In this document: piece after piece, positions 51,395 through 58,582 of the stretch
How positions within the stretch are numbered: position 1 is the first letter of the stretch
How the letters are laid out: each line of letters begins with the position of its first letter
DNA from: Gaiellasilicea sp963811885
GTDB taxonomy: Bacteria; Actinomycetota; Thermoleophilia; Gaiellales; Gaiellaceae
NCBI GenBank assembly: GCA_963811885.1
Contig: CAWETB010000014.1
Coordinates: 248,001 to 312,000 of the forward strand
Length of the DNA: 64,000 nt
Reading direction: 5' to 3'
Translations under genes and position numbers: made by a program
The notes under the pieces: model-generated
The model's database searches: none
What the model was told of the DNA's origin: nothing
What the model saw: the letters and a program-made list of their open reading frames with translations, nothing else

Positions 51395-52222
51395 CTGAGC
51401 CGGGACTCGAAGATCCTCGGGGGTGGCGGCGCCGGCCGCGCCGTCGCCCTCGCGCTCGTCTCGACGGTCGTCGTCCTCGCGGTCGTCGTCTACGCGGTCA
51501 CGCACGCCCCGAACTGGCCCGAGGTCAAGGCGTCCTTCTTCGACTGGGACGTCTACAAGAGCTCGTTCCCGGGCATCGCCCGCGCGTTCCTGCTGAACGT
51601 GAAGATCTTCATGATCGCGGAGGCGATCATCCTCTTCACGGCGCTCGCCCTCGCCGTCCTGCGCAGCCTTCCCGGCCCCGTCTTCTTCCCGATCCGGGCG
51701 CTCGCGATCGCCTACGCCGACTTCTTCCGCGGCGTGCCGACGATCCTCGTGATCGCGCTGCTCGGCTTCGGCGCGCCGGCCCTCGCGATCGAGGGGATCC
51801 CGACGTCGACGACGTTCTGGGGGATCGTCTCGCTCGTCCTCATCTACACCGCCTACGTCTCCGAGGTGTACCGCGCCGGGATCGAGTCCGTGCATCCGAG
51901 CCAGGAGGCCGCCGCCCGCTCGCTCGGCCTCACGCGCGGCCAGGCGCTCACCTCGGTCGTGCTCCCGCAGGCCGTGCGGCGCGTGATCCCACCGCTGCTG
52001 AACGACTTCATCGGGTTGCAGAAGGACACGGCGCTCGTGGGCATCCTCGGCTCGGTCGAGGCGTTCAAGCAGGCGCAGATCGACGTCTCGGCCGACTTCA
52101 ACTTCACCAACTACCTCGTGGCCGCGACGCTGTTCGTCGCGATCACGATCCCGCTCGCGCGCTTCACCGACTGGCTCGTCGCACGCGACCGGCGCAAACG
52201 GCAGGCGGGAGGTCTCGTATGA
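51395..52222 (+). CDS. Polar amino-acid ABC transporter, permease
   Basis: 275 residues, about six helices. The ABC permease EAA loop is YRAGIESVHPSQEAAARSLG followed by LTRGQALTSVVLPQAVRRVI; earlier YADFFRGVPTILVIALLG is typical of the His/Glu/Gln group. No ATG or GTG exists in frame before the first helix; the first usable codon is CTG 51395, and GTG 51599 would remove the first membrane segment. I therefore take CTG as start. ATGA overlap with the ATPase gene. Confidence 0.9.
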   Translation: MSRDSKILGGGGAGRAVALALVSTVVVLAVVVYAVTHAPNWPEVKASFFDWDVYKSSFPGIARAFLLNVKIFMIAEAIILFTALALAVLRSLPGPVFFPIRALAIAYADFFRGVPTILVIALLGFGAPALAIEGIPTSTTFWGIVSLVLIYTAYVSEVYRAGIESVHPSQEAAARSLGLTRGQALTSVVLPQAVRRVIPPLLNDFIGLQKDTALVGILGSVEAFKQAQIDVSADFNFTNYLVAATLFVAITIPLARFTDWLVARDRRKRQAGGLV

Positions 52223-52962
52223 GCGCGGTCGAGATCGAGGACCTGCACAAGTCCTTCGGCAAGAACGAGGTGCTGCGCGGGATCGACCTGGAGGTCGCCG
52301 AGCACGAGGTCGTCTGCCTGATCGGCGCCTCCGGCTCCGGGAAGTCGACCCTCCTGCGCTGCGTCAACCTGCTCGAGCCGGTCGACGCCGGCCGAATCGT
52401 CGTCCAGGGCGAGGAGATCACGGCGCGGGGCGTCGACGTCAACCGGATCCGCCGCGGGATCGGGATCGTCTTCCAGGCGTACAACCTCTTCCCGCACATG
52501 ACGGTGCTCGAGAACGTGACACTCGCCCCGCGCAAGGCGCTCGGGCTGTCGCGGCGCGAGGCGGCCGAGCAGGCGACCGAGCTGCTGGCCCGCTTCGGGC
52601 TCGCGGACAAGCGCGACGACTACCCCGACCGGCTCTCGGGCGGCCAGCAGCAGCGCGTCGCGATCGTCCGCGCGCTCGCGATGCGGCCGGAGGTGATGCT
52701 CCTCGACGAGGTCACGAGCGCGCTCGACCCGGAGCTCGTCGCCGAGGTGCTGCGCGTGATCCGCGAGCTCGCCGACGGCGGCATGACGATGCTGATCGCG
52801 ACGCACGAGATGGGGTTCGCCCGCGACATCGCAAGCCGCGTCTGCTTCCTCGACGAGGGCGTCATCCTCGAGCAGGGCTCGCCGGAGCGGATCTTCAGCT
52901 CGCCCGAGCAAGCGCGAACGCGTCAGTTCCTCGACCGGATCATCGAAGCAGGGCGTCTGTGA
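52219..52962 (+). CDS. Polar amino-acid ABC transporter, ATP-binding protein
   Basis: 247 residues. Walker A IGASGSGKSTLLRCVNLLEP, Q-loop VFQAYNLFPHMTVLENV, signature DRLSGGQQQRVAIVRALAMR, Walker B VMLLDEVTSALDPE and H-loop LIATHEMGFARDIA: the GlnQ/HisP subfamily. It energises import of a polar amino acid with the two upstream proteins. A strong hairpin follows the stop. Confidence 0.96.
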   Translation: MSAVEIEDLHKSFGKNEVLRGIDLEVAEHEVVCLIGASGSGKSTLLRCVNLLEPVDAGRIVVQGEEITARGVDVNRIRRGIGIVFQAYNLFPHMTVLENVTLAPRKALGLSRREAAEQATELLARFGLADKRDDYPDRLSGGQQQRVAIVRALAMRPEVMLLDEVTSALDPELVAEVLRVIRELADGGMTMLIATHEMGFARDIASRVCFLDEGVILEQGSPERIFSSPEQARTRQFLDRIIEAGRL

Positions 52963-52965
52963 CTT

Positions 52966-52998
52966 CCGCAAGGGAGGCGGCAAAGCCGCCTCCCGCGG
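52966..52998 (+). terminator. Hairpin after the amino-acid transporter operon
   Basis: Ten-base stem GGGAGGCGGC/GCCGCCTCCC with loop AAA, extended by CCGC/GCGG across a small bulge. No T-tract, as common in GC-rich actinobacterial terminators. It starts four bases past the ATPase stop. Confidence 0.75.
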
Positions 52999-53053
52999 AG
53001 AGAAAGGCAAGACCCCTGAAGTAGAAAGGCAAAGAGCGGCCTACACTTCAATC

Positions 53054-53347
53054 GTGCTGGAGAACAACACCACGCGGGATGTCGTGCTGGAGCCGCTGGA
53101 CGACTGGATCGTCGTCGAGCCGCTCGACGACTCCGAGACCGCGAGCGGCCTGATCGTGCCGATCAACGAGGGCGCGCAGGTGCGCCAGGCGATCGTGGCG
53201 GCGGTCGGGCCGGAGGTCGAGTCGATCGACCCCGGCGACAAGGTGCTGTTCCCGCGCGACGCGGGCTTCGAGGTCAGGCTCGCGCGCTCTGCGCACCGAG
53301 TCCGCGTGCTCAGGCGCGAGGACCTGCTGGCCCGCATTCACGACTGA
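53054..53347 (+). CDS. groES: Co-chaperonin GroES
   Basis: 97 residues, normal length. Cpn10 landmarks: EPLDDWIVVEPLDDSETASG with the mobile-loop TASGLIVP, AIVAAVGPEVESIDPGDKVL and the late VRVLRREDLLARI. It caps the GroEL cage. GTG start at 53054. No groEL follows; about 380 noncoding bases and small genes lie downstream. The loop is shorter and more divergent than in housekeeping GroES, so a second specialised copy is possible. Confidence 0.88.
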   Translation: MLENNTTRDVVLEPLDDWIVVEPLDDSETASGLIVPINEGAQVRQAIVAAVGPEVESIDPGDKVLFPRDAGFEVRLARSAHRVRVLRREDLLARIHD

Positions 53348-53725
53348 GCCCGTCCGGGACCAAAGTACGAGGCGGGGCGATCCGCCGCATGGATCGAGCT
53401 CCCGCCTCGTTGAGCTCGCTGCCCCGCCGCCCGGGGCTACGAACCTCTGCTCGGCATCCTGGACGACGAGGACCGCTTCACGCCATCCCCCGGTCAGTGG
53501 TTGACCGCGTTACTTCACTTGAACGAGGGATCGGGCAACAGCGCCCCGCAGACGATGAACTGGTCATCAAGCTCAGCAAGGTGGGGGCCGCAGCCCACCT
53601 GCAGAGTCTCGAAAGACCGCGTCAGGCGCAATTCCCAGTGCCGACCGCGGTCTTTCGCACATCTGGAGACAGAATCGCCGACAGCCTGCCGCCCGCAGGC
53701 CGTTCGGCGTGGCTCCGCGAGCCGG
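53348..53725. other. Noncoding stretch with two long inverted repeats
   Basis: 378 bases without a convincing gene. Right after groES, CGAGGCGGG (53,368) pairs with CCCGCCTCG (53,401) and encloses GATCC/GGATC: a composite hairpin that may end the groES transcript. Further on, CGAAAGACCGCG (53,610-53,621) is matched perfectly by CGCGGTCTTTCG (53,646-53,657) across 24 bases. Between them a short open stretch (GYEPLLGILDDEDRFTPSP) looks protein-like and could be the remnant of a gene. Confidence 0.55.
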
Positions 53726-54208
53726 CTAGCCGCGTGCGTTGCGGAGAACGTCGCGGGCCAGCGTCATGTGCTTCGCCGCTGGGAGCGAACGGCGCGCGGC
53801 GACCTCGACCTGGAACATCCGGGCGCCGGCGCGGAAGAAGAGCACGTGCAACGTGAGTGCCGGCTTGCCGTTGACGATCGCGTACCTGTCGTAGCTGTAG
53901 CCCTGGTTGCCGAGCGACACCTTCTTCAACTGCTTCACGTACACCGGCTCTTCCTTGAGACCGGCCACGACCCAGTCGAAGTCGGCCGACGGCTCGCTGC
54001 GCACGGTCACGCCGACGGAACCTCCGTACTTGACCGAGCAGATGCGCTGCCGGGGACTCTCCTTCTCGGCAAGGGTGGCCGTGGCTCCGAGCACGGCCCG
54101 TGCCTGGGCGACCTTCAGGTCCGTGCACGAACCGGGCGTGGGGGTTGCCGCGCCAGCCGATCCCACGGCAAAGCCGAGCACCACCACGAACGCCGCCATC
54201 CCCCGCAT
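53726..54208 (-). CDS. Small secreted protein, unknown
   Basis: 160 residues from ATG 54208: signal peptide MAAFVVVLGFAVGSAGA, then CTDLKVAQARAVLGATATLA, a second Cys in RQRICSVKYGGSVGV and VKQLKKVSLGNQGYSYDRYA, ending in an Arg/Ala helix. The two cysteines and the alternating strand pattern resemble small DUF3558-like secreted proteins, but the match is loose. Divergent from the repeat protein at 54,391. Confidence 0.65.
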   Translation of the reverse strand: MRGMAAFVVVLGFAVGSAGAATPTPGSCTDLKVAQARAVLGATATLAEKESPRQRICSVKYGGSVGVTVRSEPSADFDWVVAGLKEEPVYVKQLKKVSLGNQGYSYDRYAIVNGKPALTLHVLFFRAGARMFQVEVAARRSLPAAKHMTLARDVLRNARG

Positions 54209-54390
54209 CGACGGGGACCGTAACACCCTCCTCGCGTCGGGGCAACGTCTCTCCGCTGGCGACGACGTGAGACGCCTGATCGTCTGCGGGAAGAAATCGG
54301 CCCGCGCGGCCGTCGGGTGGTCACGAGGGGAAGCAGGAGCATCGATTCGCTCCCGACACGCCCCACCCCGAAGCACGAAGGAAGGAAGCC

Positions 54391-54875
54391 ATGTTCAGGA
54401 TTTCCGCCATCACTCGCGTCGGCCTCGTCGCCGTCGCTTGTGCTGCCGTCGCAGCGCCGTCTGCGCTTGCCAAGCCCCCCGTCAAGAGTCTCTACGGGTA
54501 CGCGATGTCCTACACGCCGTCGAAGGCGACTCCGAAGAAGGCCGCGACGGTGCAGAGCGTGCACTACGGGTACGCGATGTCCTACACGCCGTCGAAGGCG
54601 ACTCCGAAGAAGGCCGCGACGGTGCAGAGCGCGCCCTACGGGTACGCGATGTCCTACACGCCGACGAAGGCGACTCCGAAGAAGGCCGCGAAGGTGCAGA
54701 GCGTAGAAGGCGACGCCGAGCAGCAACGACAAGCCTCCGCGCCGATCTGTCCAACGCCTACACGCGGGGCTGCCAGAACGGCACCGTCTCCGATCGCACG
54801 ATGGGCGGCGACAACAACAACTACGAGTACTACGGCGACGTATGCACCGCCTCGGCCCCGGCCGACCGCTCATAG
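54391..54875 (+). pseudogene. Secreted protein with three 24-residue Tyr/Lys-rich repeats, frameshifted after the repeats
   Basis: Signal peptide (VGLVAVACAAVAAPSALA) followed by three near-identical units YGYAMSYTPSKATPKK plus AATVQSVH. After the third the frame slips; the plausible continuation is RADLSNAYTRGCQNGTVSDR and MGGDNNNYEYYGDVCTASAP, with two cysteines, ending at 54,875. About 160 residues in all. No family recognised. An unbroken reading continues to 54,885 as a Thr/Pro-rich tail, which looks artificial. ATG start is preceded by AAGGAAGG. Confidence 0.65.
54493..54708 (+). repeat. Three tandem 72-bp direct repeats inside a secreted-protein gene
   Basis: Units start at 54,493, 54,565 and 54,637. 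Units 1 and 2 are identical except for the last few bases; unit 3 has a few changes. Synonymous positions are also conserved, pointing to recent duplication. Confidence 0.9.
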
Positions 54876-55009
54876 GTGCCCGTAGCGTCGAAGTACATTG
54901 TCCGGCCCGTCAGCCCGTCTCGAAGCCCTGAGCCACAAGCTTGGATCGACGAGACCGGGCCGGCGGGCCGCCTCGGCTTACTCGCCGTTCGAGGCGGATG
55001 AAGCTCGCA

Positions 55010-55234
55010 TCATCGTCGCCTGAGGTAGTACGGCAGAAACGCGAGCACGAGCAGCCCGCGCACCACCAGGCGAACTGCGGAAAGGGCCGCCCAGACCACC
55101 AGGGCGATCATGATTGCGGCCGCGGCGATCATCGCGTCGTATTCTTGCGCAGCCGGGGAGCGGTCGAAATGCGCGACACGCTCTGCGACAGCAAGCACGC
55201 GCGCCCGAGTCGCCAGCACCGGAGAGGAGGTCAT
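55010..55234 (-). CDS. Small membrane protein, unknown
   Basis: 74 residues from ATG 55234: TSSPVLATRARVLAVAERVA, then one or two hydrophobic segments (AMIAAAAIMIALVVWAALSA, LLVLAFLPYYL) and a tribasic end. No family recognised. Divergent from the epoxide hydrolase gene. The hydrophobicity pattern and basic C-terminus support a real small inner-membrane protein, with moderate confidence. Confidence 0.45.
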   Translation of the reverse strand: MTSSPVLATRARVLAVAERVAHFDRSPAAQEYDAMIAAAAIMIALVVWAALSAVRLVVRGLLVLAFLPYYLRRR

Positions 55235-55271
55235 TCGCAACCGCCCCACCTAGTTACAACAGGAGGCAGTT

Positions 55272-56465
55272 ATGAGTTCCACCGTCCAGACCGCCACCGA
55301 GATCCGTCCCTTCCATATCGAGTTTCCCGAAGAGGCGCTCGGCGAGCTGCGCGACCGCATCGCCGCCGCGCGCTGGCCCAGTAAGGAGCTCGTCGCCGAT
55401 CGCTCGCAGGGTGTTCAGCTGAAGACGCTGCAGGAGCTCGCGAGCTACTGGGAGAACGAGTACGACTGGCGCAAGGCCGAGGCGAAGCTCAACGCCTTGC
55501 CGCAGTTCACGACCGAGATCGACGGGGTCGACGTCCACTTCATCCACGTCAGGTCGGCGCACGAGAACGCGTTGCCGCTGATCATGACCCATGGTTGGCC
55601 CGGCTCCGTCGTGGAGATGATCGACTCCGTCGGCCCGCTGACGGACCCGACCGCGCATGGCGGCAGCCCCGAGGATGCCTTCCATCTGGTGCTGCCTTCC
55701 CTGCCTGGGTACGGGTTCTCGGGCGAGCCGGGCGAGGTCGGTTGGGACCTGGGCCGGACAGCACGGGCCTGGGCCGAGCTCATGCTCCGTCTCGGCTACA
55801 CCCGCTATGTCGCCCAGGGTGGCGACGTAGGCGCCGGCGTCACCGACGCGATGGGGCGCCAGGCACCCGATGGGCTGATCGGAATCCACACGAACCTGCT
55901 CGTGCCGGCGCTGGGCGGCACCATGCCGACCGACAGCGATGAGGAACGCGCCGCGGCCGCGCAGATCGCCACCTTCCAGCAGTCCGGAAACGGCTACTTC
56001 GTCGAGATGGCCACCCGCCCGCAGACGATCGGCTACGCGCTGCTCGACTCCCCGGTCGCTTTGGCCGCCTGGATGATCGACCACGACACCGACGCCTACT
56101 ACAAGATCTCCCGGGCGTTTGTGGACCGGCAGCCCTCCGGCAATCTCACCCGCGACCACATTCTCGACAACATCACGCTGTACTGGCTGACGGGCACCGG
56201 GGCTACGGCGGCCCGGTCCTACTGGGAGGCCTACGGGCCGGACGCCCCGACCGCGGGTGGCCAGCCTCTGCCGCCGCCGACGATCCCGTTCGGCTTCACG
56301 ACGTTCCCTGGCGAGATCTGGCGGACGCCGCGCAGCTGGGTCGAGGCGAGCTATCCGAACGTCATCTACTTCCACGAGGTCGACAAGGGCGGCCACTTCG
56401 CGGCCTGGGAAGAGCCGGATCTCTTCTCGTCGGAGCTACGAGCGGCGTTCAGGCCACTGCGTTGA
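55272..56465 (+). CDS. Epoxide hydrolase (alpha/beta fold, EHN-domain type)
   Basis: 397 residues. N-terminal EHN domain (FHIEFPEEALGELRDRIAAA, WENEYDWRKAEAKLNALPQF), then the alpha/beta hydrolase core: oxyanion loop MTHGWPGSVVEMID, GYGFSGEP, nucleophile Asp185 in AQGGDVGAGVTDAM, and His near 375 in DKGGHFAAWEEPDLF. Opens epoxides to diols; relatives act on microsomal-type or juvenile-hormone-like epoxides. Ribosome site AGGAGG before ATG. Stands alone. Confidence 0.93.
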   Translation: MSSTVQTATEIRPFHIEFPEEALGELRDRIAAARWPSKELVADRSQGVQLKTLQELASYWENEYDWRKAEAKLNALPQFTTEIDGVDVHFIHVRSAHENALPLIMTHGWPGSVVEMIDSVGPLTDPTAHGGSPEDAFHLVLPSLPGYGFSGEPGEVGWDLGRTARAWAELMLRLGYTRYVAQGGDVGAGVTDAMGRQAPDGLIGIHTNLLVPALGGTMPTDSDEERAAAAQIATFQQSGNGYFVEMATRPQTIGYALLDSPVALAAWMIDHDTDAYYKISRAFVDRQPSGNLTRDHILDNITLYWLTGTGATAARSYWEAYGPDAPTAGGQPLPPPTIPFGFTTFPGEIWRTPRSWVEASYPNVIYFHEVDKGGHFAAWEEPDLFSSELRAAFRPLR

Positions 56466-56515
56466 TCTGCGCGTGAGCGGCGCGCACGAACGTTACGCGC
56501 CGCTCACTTGTAGAG

Positions 56516-56604
56516 CGGAGAGGGAGGGATTTGAACCCTCGACGAGCCTAACGACCCGTAACGGTTTTCGAGACCGCCGCATTCGACCGCTCTGCCACCT
56601 CTCC
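56516..56604 (-). tRNA. tRNA-Ser (anticodon CGA)
   Basis: An 89-nt class II tRNA on the minus strand. Acceptor GGAGAGG/CCTCTCC with discriminator G; anticodon stem GCGGT/ACCGT enclosing CTCGAAA (anticodon CGA); long variable arm; T-arm GAGGGTTCAAATCCCTC. No CCA encoded. Reads UCG. Confidence 0.96.
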
Positions 56605-56636
56605 GAGCGACGGACAGCGTAGCCGGGACGCGAGAG

Positions 56637-56727
56637 CGGAGAAGGAGGGATTCGAACCCTCGATGGAGGAATTCACCCCCATAACGCCTTAGCAGGGCGC
56701 CGCCTTCAGCCACTCGGCCACTTCTCC
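56637..56727 (-). tRNA. tRNA-Ser (anticodon GCT)
   Basis: A 91-nt class II tRNA on the minus strand, 32 bases from the previous one. Acceptor GGAGAAG/CTTCTCC, discriminator G; anticodon loop CTGCTAA (anticodon GCT); long variable arm; T-arm GAGGGTTCGAATCCCTC. No CCA. Reads AGC and AGU. Confidence 0.96.
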
Positions 56728-56931
56728 GGGACGGCCATGGTATCGCACGGTCCCGAGCGGAAATCCCCCTTCGGGGTCATGCCCGAGCGGGGCGTCGAAA
56801 TGACCATGTGTGTGCCGGATTTCCCCCTCACTTCCCCCCGGCATCTGCGGCGCCCGTTTTCTGCGGCAACAGGAAGCGGGCGTTTCGCGTTTTCGGGGGC
56901 GGAGAGCAACATTCAAGGTGTGGGGGCCGGA

Positions 56932-57291
56932 ATGCCGAAACGAAGGAGCATGGGCGCCGCGGTAGCCCACCCCATCTCCCCCGAGCTCGTGCTCGTCTGT
57001 CCCGAGCTGCGCGAGCACGCGCTGACCCTCCTGCCTGCGGTCGACCCCGAGGAGCTGTTCGCGGTCGAGCCGAGACCGGCGGCCGCGCCGCCCCGCCCGG
57101 TGGCCGCGCCCGTCCCGGAGCGGCCGAAGCTCGCGCTCGTCGAACCCGAGCCGATCGCAGAGCCCGAGCGCCGCGCCCCGCTCCCGCTCGCGCTCGTCGC
57201 CTACCTGACCGAGGCGATCTTCCTCAGCGCGATGCGCGGCGCAGCACTCACGGCCTTGATCGTCGTGCTGGCATTCGTGCTCGCACGCTGA
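56932..57291 (+). CDS. Conserved protein with C-terminal membrane helix, unknown
   Basis: 119 residues from ATG 56932. It has a conserved-looking start (HPISPELVLVCPELREHALT), a Pro/Ala/Glu-rich linker and a terminal hydrophobic segment (AALTALIVVLAFVLAR). I recall similar starts in hypothetical proteins of Thermoleophilia, which is one reason for the lineage guess. Function unknown. The 204 bases between it and the upstream tRNA contain no gene I can support. GTG/TTG starts upstream would add a poorly conserved, Pro-rich stretch. Confidence 0.6.
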   Translation: MPKRRSMGAAVAHPISPELVLVCPELREHALTLLPAVDPEELFAVEPRPAAAPPRPVAAPVPERPKLALVEPEPIAEPERRAPLPLALVAYLTEAIFLSAMRGAALTALIVVLAFVLAR

Positions 57292-57330
57292 CGGTTGACC
57301 GCGCGCGACCGGCCGACGAGGATGGCCGGC

Positions 57331-57510
57331 ATGGACGCCGGAGCGACTCCGACCGGTGGGAAGACGTGGCCGTTCCTCGTCGTCGGCGCCGGGATCGGCT
57401 TCGCCCTCGGCATCCTCGTCAGCATCGCGACGGACGTTCCGCTCGCGCCTGAAGCGGGACTGGTGCTCGGAGCTCTCGCAGGCTGGGTCGTGCGCAGGCT
57501 GCGCGCGTAG
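57331..57510 (+). CDS. Very small membrane protein, unknown
   Basis: 59 residues with two hydrophobic segments (WPFLVVGAGIGFALGILVSI, LAPEAGLVLGALAGWVV) and a basic end RRLRA. ATG 57331 has GAGG nine bases upstream; ATG 57322 is an alternative. It follows the previous gene by 39 bases and may be co-transcribed. Too short for family assignment; resembles small two-helix AtpI-like or glycine-zipper proteins. Confidence 0.5.
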   Translation: MDAGATPTGGKTWPFLVVGAGIGFALGILVSIATDVPLAPEAGLVLGALAGWVVRRLRA

Positions 57511-57564
57511 CCGAAGGATCAAGAACCCGGCCCTCTCGAGCCGGGCTCTCGAAACAACCTGCAG

Positions 57565-57653
57565 CGGAGAGGGCGGGATTTGAACCCGCGACACGCCTTT
57601 CGACGCGTACGCGATTTCCAGTCGCGCTCCTTCGGCCGCTCGGACACCTCTCC
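57565..57653 (-). tRNA. tRNA-Ser (anticodon GGA)
   Basis: An 89-nt class II tRNA on the minus strand. Acceptor GGAGAGG/CCTCTCC, discriminator G; anticodon loop CTGGAAA (anticodon GGA); variable arm with pairing CGTCGAAAGGCG; T-arm GCGGGTTCAAATCCCGC. No CCA. Reads UCC and UCU. Confidence 0.96.
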
Positions 57654-57681
57654 GGGCGCGGCACAGGGTATCCGGCGGTGG

Positions 57682-58221
57682 CTAGCCCTGCGTGGAGTCG
57701 ACCACGTACGCGGCGACGTCCTGAATCTGCTTCTCGCTCAGCTGGCCGGCGAACGAGGGCATCACGCTCTTCCCGTGCGTGACGCGGTCGATCACGAGCG
57801 CCTGCTCGGGCTTCGCCTCGTCGAGGTTCGGGCCGACGGTCCCGGTCGCGCCGGCAGCCTCGAGCGTGTGGCAGCCGCCGCAGCCCGCTGACGCGAACAC
57901 GGCCTCGCCCGCTGCCGGGTCGCCCGTGGGCGCGCCGGCGGCCTCGGTCGTCGTCAGCGGCTCCTCGCCGGTCTCCGTGCCATTGGTCTCGGTCGCCTCG
58001 GCGCCGTGCGCCTCTTCCTCCTCCGCCGCGAAGAAGATCACGCCCGCCATGGACCCGACGAAGAAGAGGGTGGCCACGGCGATGTAGAGGCCGAGCCGCT
58101 TGCCGGGAAAGTCCGGGTTGCGGCGGGGGAAGTAGAAGGCCGAGAGCAGCGCGAAGACGATGAACGCGCCGGCGAGGATGCCGAGCCCGAGCTTCCCCTC
58201 CGAGGTGATCGCGAGCAGCAC
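57682..58221 (-). CDS. Membrane-anchored cytochrome c (class I)
   Basis: 179 residues. Two N-terminal helices (LGLGILAGAFIVFALLSAFY and LYIAVATLFFVGSMAGVIFF), an acidic Glu/Thr linker, and a cytochrome c domain with CGGCHTLEAAGATGTVGPNL and the axial Met in SVMPSFAGQLSEKQIQDVA. It is very similar in its haem domain to the lipoprotein cytochrome at 26,599. Probably an electron carrier to a terminal oxidase. Next to clpS. Confidence 0.9.
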   Translation of the reverse strand: MLLAITSEGKLGLGILAGAFIVFALLSAFYFPRRNPDFPGKRLGLYIAVATLFFVGSMAGVIFFAAEEEEAHGAEATETNGTETGEEPLTTTEAAGAPTGDPAAGEAVFASAGCGGCHTLEAAGATGTVGPNLDEAKPEQALVIDRVTHGKSVMPSFAGQLSEKQIQDVAAYVVDSTQG

Positions 58222-58240
58222 GGGCCGGAACCTACCAGGG

Positions 58241-58540
58241 CTAGAGGCGGTCGAGCGGGGCCATCGTGAGGCCGAGGTCCTTGAGCTGCTCCCAGTAGAG
58301 CTCGGCCGGCTCCTTCAGACCGGACCAGACGACGGCACGGCCCGTCGAGTGGATTCTGTTGGCGAGGTTCATCCCCTGGTCGAAGCCGACACCGGGCAGA
58401 ACGGACGAGAGGGCGAACGCAACCCCGTCGAAGGTGTTGTGGTCGTCGTTCAGGACGATCACCCGCCACGGCGCGTCGAGGTCGCCGCCCGGATCGCCGG
58501 CTCGCGGCTTCCGAACCGGTGTCACGGTCGCCGGGCTCAT
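58241..58540 (-). CDS. clpS: ATP-dependent Clp protease adaptor ClpS
   Basis: 99 residues. The N-end-rule binding core is visible: WRVIVLNDDHNTFDGVAFAL (Asn-Asp pair that holds the substrate amino group), then ANRIHSTGRAVVWSGLKEPA and LYWEQLKDLGLTMAPLD. ClpS delivers N-degron proteins to ClpA or ClpC. ATG 58540 gives the short flexible N-terminal tail expected. Neither clpA nor clpC is adjacent. Confidence 0.95.
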   Translation of the reverse strand: MSPATVTPVRKPRAGDPGGDLDAPWRVIVLNDDHNTFDGVAFALSSVLPGVGFDQGMNLANRIHSTGRAVVWSGLKEPAELYWEQLKDLGLTMAPLDRL

Positions 58541-58582
58541 CGCCGCGGACGCTACCAACGGCGAGAGATAGGCTTCTCCGCC

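Noticed and set aside
53389..53856. A 155-codon frame in the gap after groES
   Set aside because: Composition is uneven, with no start signal or family; only a short stretch looks protein-like, so it is noted as a possible remnant.
54493..54708. Possible CRISPR or satellite repeat
   Set aside because: Units are directly adjacent, a multiple of three and inside an open frame after a signal peptide.
56516..57653. tRNA cluster as an integration hotspot
   Set aside because: No integrase, no attachment-site duplication and no foreign-looking genes next to the tRNAs.
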